Assembly: GCF_001552275.1 (NCBI RefSeq)
Contig: NZ_BCQW01000028.1
Location: forward strand, 1 to 37,480
Direction of reading: 5' to 3'
Source of the DNA: Amphibacillus sediminis NBRC 103570
GTDB lineage: Bacteria > Bacillota > Bacilli > Bacillales > Amphibacillaceae
DNA length: 37,480 nucleotides
The translations under genes and the position numbers were made by a program. The notes below the pieces were generated by a model. The model was given only the letters and a program-made list of their open reading frames with translations, did not search any database and had not been told where the DNA came from. Below, one piece after another: positions 34,024-37,480 of this stretch. Numbering within the stretch: the stretch's first letter is position 1; every line of letters starts with the position of its first letter.

Positions 34024-34818
34024 TTATGAATCAAACGGAAAGTCTGATTTAGGTAATAGCACCATACGTTCATCAAAAATAGTTTGTAAGGTATGAATCA
34101 TTGGATCCACCTCATCTTGATAATAAAGATAAATGGTCAGTGGGTTTAAAGCAAGTAACGGACTGAGCTGATATTCATTTTGCGCAAATTGATAAATATG
34201 GAGCGGGGTCTCTTCAATCAGCTCATCTAGTTCATCTCGGCGATACTTTTGTCCATTCAACCGAAAGAAAGTACAACTTTGACCGTCAATGACTACATGG
34301 CAAGGCGAACCAACCGGGCGCTTTTGGATAAAATCTCTCAGTGATTGTACAAAAATTTGATACTGCTCATCCTGTTTTTTTTCATCAATAGCACGTGCCA
34401 GTACTTCATCAATGACCCAATCTGCCCGACTATAAAATAGATGCTTCTGCTCACTGAAGCTGTAATGTTTTTGGTTCGGTTTAATGTAAAAACATGTTGT
34501 CATTTCTTCTCGTAAGTCATTCAGAAAACTAACATTGGCATAGTGATCTGTTAGTAACATTTGAGCAGCAATCGTCAAAATAGCTTCCATTTCATGAAAA
34601 TCATCATAGTAAAAATCTTTTCTCAGCTTGTCCAATAAAATGGGTTTTAGTTCCAATACATAGAATAATTCCAGTAAACATGGATTAATTAAATCAATAT
34701 GCTGCTCAAACACATCCAATTCATAATGATCAACAACCTGACAGATCAACTGGCGATCAGTTAATTTACTACGGAAAGCCTGCTGTTCTAATCTTTCACC
34801 AAATCGTATTTTTACCAT
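34024..34818 (-). CDS. ytxC: YtxC-like sporulation-associated protein
   Basis: About 264 residues from ATG 34818; the frame can also begin at 34833 and the ribosome site is weak in either case. It is an acidic, mostly helical protein without a signal peptide or membrane segment (D-Y-Y-Y-D-D-F-H-E-M-E-A, Y-L-Y-Y-Q-D-E-V-D-P near the end). The family (YtxC-like) lies between dnaI and thrS in bacilli and is restricted to spore-formers; the function is not known. Position is the strongest support. Confidence 0.8.
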   Translation of the reverse strand: MVKIRFGERLEQQAFRSKLTDRQLICQVVDHYELDVFEQHIDLINPCLLELFYVLELKPILLDKLRKDFYYDDFHEMEAILTIAAQMLLTDHYANVSFLNDLREEMTTCFYIKPNQKHYSFSEQKHLFYSRADWVIDEVLARAIDEKKQDEQYQIFVQSLRDFIQKRPVGSPCHVVIDGQSCTFFRLNGQKYRRDELDELIEETPLHIYQFAQNEYQLSPLLALNPLTIYLYYQDEVDPMIHTLQTIFDERMVLLPKSDFPFDS

Positions 34819-34999
34819 ATTTCCATCACCCATCTCTTATACACTGTTATATTGTATGGGTGGATGGATAAAAAAATGATTAGTTCGTTAGTGAAATTAT
34901 AGTGACAAACTAGGATCTAATGGAGTGATCGCGAGTTGGAAAAATAGCGGCAAACAGGTTAATGCTGGACAAATACGCTCCTATCCTAAATTATATCCT

Positions 35000-35016
35000 G
35001 TCGACATTTTGTCGAC
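35000..35016. repeat. Short palindrome at the dnaI stop
   Basis: GTCGACATTTTGTCGAC: two GTCGAC half-sites around 5 bases. It reaches the dnaI stop and could be a weak terminator stem; no T-run follows. Confidence 0.4.
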
Positions 35017-35954
35017 TATAGATCATTTCTTCGATTATCGCCCTTTATCTCAACAGGTTTACTGACTTGCCGTATCCGCTCAATAATTCTACCCGCTTTA
35101 AGCTCTTCGACATCGCCTCTTGATGTCATTGCTAAGTGCTTTTCTAGTTGTGGTAAAGTAAAATTAGAAGTAAAAAAGACCGGTAGCTCGTTCATCATCC
35201 GATATTGCAGAATTGAGCCTAACACCTCATCCCTAAACCAAGCTGATAGGGTTTCTGCACCTAAATCATCTAACATCAGAACTGGAATATGTTTAAATTG
35301 ATCAATCTTCTCATCTACTGAATCATCTTTAAATGATGACTTGATTTCACGAACAAATTCAGGCATGTAAATCAGCATTGAGGCAATGCCCTTCTCTGCC
35401 AACTGATTAGCAACAGCCCCAAGAAAATATGTCTTTCCAACGCCAAAGGGACCATGGAAATAGAGCCCTTTTTTAGGTAGGGCATTGTCAACTTGATTAA
35501 CAAAGTGAATCAGTTCGCGAATGGCTTGATGACGAGCAGGGTTATGATCATCTATATCAGCTAAAGAAGCCTTGAGAATTTCCTTTGGCATGTACAAACT
35601 TTTGATTAATGATGCGCGCTTTTGTTGCTCCTCACGTAATAGGGTATACTTACATTTCTCATAACTTAAATGAATCTCTGATCCGACCACGTCAATTCTT
35701 GGTTTATAACCAGGTAGGATATTATGCTGACACCCCTGCTCTGGGCAATTCCTACAGTCTTTATTTTGGGAATAGTACTCGTAAAGCTTAATTAATTGAC
35801 GATCAATTGCATGGTCTGTGAGCTCTGGATGATCCATGATTAACTGTTTAATCTCTGGATCATTAAGAACGTCAAATTTCATTTGCTTATACACGTTTTG
35901 AAAAGATTGCTTGTCCTGCATCCATTTTTTTAAAGATGCTTGTATCGATTCCAT
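35016..35954 (-). CDS. dnaI: Primosomal protein DnaI (helicase loader)
   Basis: 312 residues from ATG 35954, with AGAGGTG 9 bases upstream; the GTG at 35966 overlaps that site. The N-terminal zinc-binding helicase-contact domain shows Cys 67, 70, 75 and 101 (D-C-R-N-C-P-E-Q-G-C). The AAA+ domain has Walker A G-P-F-G-V-G-K-T (about 168-175), Walker B V-L-M-L-D-D-L-G-A and sensor S-N-F-T. DnaI loads the DnaC-type replicative helicase at the origin and at restart forks with DnaB and DnaD. It begins 8 bases after the dnaB stop and is co-transcribed. Confidence 0.96.
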   Translation of the reverse strand: MESIQASLKKWMQDKQSFQNVYKQMKFDVLNDPEIKQLIMDHPELTDHAIDRQLIKLYEYYSQNKDCRNCPEQGCQHNILPGYKPRIDVVGSEIHLSYEKCKYTLLREEQQKRASLIKSLYMPKEILKASLADIDDHNPARHQAIRELIHFVNQVDNALPKKGLYFHGPFGVGKTYFLGAVANQLAEKGIASMLIYMPEFVREIKSSFKDDSVDEKIDQFKHIPVLMLDDLGAETLSAWFRDEVLGSILQYRMMNELPVFFTSNFTLPQLEKHLAMTSRGDVEELKAGRIIERIRQVSKPVEIKGDNRRNDL

Positions 35955-35962
35955 TCCGTAAA

Positions 35963-37306
35963 TCACCTCTGCTCTCCAACTCGATCTTGTTTAAATGCCT
36001 TAAGTAACTCACTGACATCCTGACCTGTATTAGTGGCTTCAGTTACTTTCTTGGCTTGAGCCTTTTTCTGTTCTTTGAACCAATCTGGAACAACTTCCTT
36101 ACGACTAGCTGGTTTCGTATAGTTTGGCTTAGGCGATTGACGCCATTGTTGATATTTATTGTGTTCTGATTTCGCTAATGTCATCGCTTGCTGAACGGTC
36201 TTCACATTTTTACGAGCCCAGTGACTCGCGATTTTTTCCAAATAAGATTTGGTTAGCTTCATATCCGTTTTAAGCATCACATAATGAATTAAGACGTTCA
36301 TGACACCTGGGGTTAGCCCCTGTGCTTCCATTACGGATGCAATCATTTTTAAATCTTGACGAGATGCTCGATTACCATTTGATAAATCTTCAAGGAGTTC
36401 TTTAGGTGAAATAGTTTCCATCCGCTCAATAAATTGTGACTGCTTGGAAGTCACTTTTTCAGTTTTGGCTTGCTGTATTTTATCTTTTTGACCAGTGACC
36501 ATTGTGTTGACTGGTAAGATCTCTGTTAAATCTAAACAAGCAGCCATAAACTCGTTTTTATCTAATTGATGATCACTGGTCAGTGACCATTGGATCGCTT
36601 TTTCTAATTGCGTAGTAGAAAGCCCGTATAACCCTGTCATCTGTTTAATTAAATGTTTATTCGTTTCAGAAAAGATCACCTGAACAGGCAACATACGTGC
36701 TTCGAATACTTGTTTTAACCAAGCCCAATCTACGTCGACATCATCCAGATTTGGGACCGCAGTCGGAATTTGCTCGGGCTGTTGCTTTAAATTCTGATCT
36801 TGCGATTTTATCGAGCTGAAGATATCCGTGAACCCTACCGTTATGTCCTTAGCATCTTGCGGATTTTGCAACGATTTGTCATCTAGCAGTTGCTGAGTTA
36901 AACGTTGATATTGTTGGTCCCCTAGCTGATGGTATAAAAGCTGATTCAAAACATCGTCAGCAAAAAATTGATGGGCTAAGCAAGGTAGGTTTAATTGATA
37001 GCAATACACCGTATGCTGGGGATCATCAACATGGAACGTACGTATCAAACCAATGGCTTCACACTTAAGACGAGCTTGATAAATGTCAGTTAAAGGTTGA
37101 TTCATCGTTTGCATAAGGTGATGATGTGTTTCAAGTTTCTCTGATTCAATTTCTGTTAACAATGTCATATATAATGATGTCGCCACCCCACCTATCAGTG
37201 GTTGATATAGCTGATAGATCACTTGGTAATGTTCAGCTAATAGCCGAGCATGTAGTTGAACATAATAGCCATCAGAAGGAAGTAGCTTCCCAATCGTTTG
37301 ATGCAT
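35963..37306 (-). CDS. dnaB: Replication initiation and membrane attachment protein DnaB
   Basis: About 447 residues from ATG 37306 (GGGGG 6 bases upstream). This is the Firmicutes DnaB, not the helicase. The N-terminal winged-helix DDBH1 region (1-140: Y-Q-P-L-I-G-G-V-A-T-S-L-Y) and the C-terminal DnaD-like DDBH2 region (P-K-E-L-L-E-D-L-S-N-G, Y-L-E-K-I-A-S-H-W-A-R) are joined by a Gln-rich linker. It assembles with DnaD and DnaI on DnaA-bound origin DNA. It heads dnaB-dnaI; the conserved upstream gene nrdR would lie beyond the window. Confidence 0.95.
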   Translation of the reverse strand: MHQTIGKLLPSDGYYVQLHARLLAEHYQVIYQLYQPLIGGVATSLYMTLLTEIESEKLETHHHLMQTMNQPLTDIYQARLKCEAIGLIRTFHVDDPQHTVYCYQLNLPCLAHQFFADDVLNQLLYHQLGDQQYQRLTQQLLDDKSLQNPQDAKDITVGFTDIFSSIKSQDQNLKQQPEQIPTAVPNLDDVDVDWAWLKQVFEARMLPVQVIFSETNKHLIKQMTGLYGLSTTQLEKAIQWSLTSDHQLDKNEFMAACLDLTEILPVNTMVTGQKDKIQQAKTEKVTSKQSQFIERMETISPKELLEDLSNGNRASRQDLKMIASVMEAQGLTPGVMNVLIHYVMLKTDMKLTKSYLEKIASHWARKNVKTVQQAMTLAKSEHNKYQQWRQSPKPNYTKPASRKEVVPDWFKEQKKAQAKKVTEATNTGQDVSELLKAFKQDRVGEQR

Positions 37307-37341
37307 CGTCATCCCCCTTACCTATCCTTTATATAAAATGA

Positions 37342-37480
37342 AACTTCGTTCAGTGGGGGTTTCGACGGATAGGATGTGCTCGTGCAGACGTTGCGACACG
37401 ATGTCGCAAACTTAGTCAGCTTCCTCTCTCCCTCACTGAACGTTAGTTGAACCAATCGGGCCGTTACTGGCTGTTGGATC
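37342..37480 (+). ncRNA. HEARO-like mobile structured RNA, copy 6 (cut by the window end)
   Basis: It begins after ATGA (37338-37341). The first 139 bases are present, including CGTTCAGTGGGGG, CGTGCAGACGTTGCGACACG, CACTGAACGTTAGTTGAACC and GGGCCGTTACTGGCTGTTGG. It lies just upstream of dnaB, in the + orientation as all others. Confidence 0.68.

Noticed and set aside
2039-37480. Considered reading the six repeats as a CRISPR array, attC sites or an ordinary MITE
   Set aside because: The copies are kilobases apart and about 240 bp long with complex internal pairing, so not CRISPR or attC. The ends are not simple inverted repeats, so not a classical DDE-type MITE.
1-37480. tRNA, rRNA and CRISPR search by eye
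   Set aside because: No cloverleaf with a GGTTCGAATCC-type T arm, no rRNA-like conserved stretch and no regularly spaced short repeats were found. The GTTGAACC words belong to the HEARO elements.

Overview
The window is a low-GC chromosomal segment from an endospore-forming member of the Bacillaceae. Spore genes are present (gerE, sspI, a ytxC homologue). From about 8 kb to the right end, the gene order follows the Bacillus subtilis segment gerE-yslB-uvrC-trxA-mutS2-polX-cvpA-zapA-rnhC-pheT-pheS-ysgA-sspI ... ysdC-ysdA-rplT-rpmI-infC ... thrS-ytxC-dnaI-dnaB. As I recall the B. subtilis map, two respiratory blocks are missing: sdhCAB (between yslB and gerE) and the fad/etf block (between trxA and mutS2). 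A fermentative spore-former such as Amphibacillus would fit, but the genus is inference.

Layout. 1-1.43 kb: a BlaI-type repressor and a BlaR1-like M56 metallopeptidase that runs off the left edge, with a strong promoter and three BlaI-like operator boxes. 1.5-6.6 kb: accessory and decaying DNA. It holds a deleted conjugative-element remnant, a membrane-anchored XRE regulator, an alpha/beta hydrolase, a helix-turn-helix regulator with a small companion gene, and several pseudogenes. 6.5-8.3 kb: two exported-protein genes of unknown function lying between gerE and a decayed copy of the gerE 3' end. 8.3-19 kb: spore regulation (gerE, sigma-K promoter), DNA repair (uvrC, mutS2, polX, rnhC), thioredoxin and cell division (zapA, cvpA family). 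19-24.5 kb: pheST under a T-box leader, and an rRNA/tRNA methyltransferase. 24.5-29.8 kb: sspI, a lytic transglycosylase, a DUF4825 lipoprotein, an M42 aminopeptidase, a dimeric dUTPase, a TVP38 membrane protein and DUF1294. 30-34 kb: infC-rpmI-rplT behind an L20-type leader, and thrS behind a second T-box. 34-37.3 kb: ytxC, dnaI and dnaB.

The most striking content is non-coding. Six copies (one cut by the window edge) of a structured element of about 240 bp are scattered between genes, all in the + orientation although most genes are on the - strand. Four of the six begin directly after ATGA or GTGA. Sequence style, 5' boundary and stem architecture match my memory of HEARO RNA, the omega-RNA class that guides IscB/IsrB nucleases of IS200/IS605-like elements. 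No IscB, IsrB or TnpA gene is in the window, so these look like orphan copies moved in trans. One copy sits inside a second dispersed repeat family, and both lie in the long untranslated stretch between the pheST T-box terminator and pheS. No tRNA, rRNA or CRISPR array was seen.
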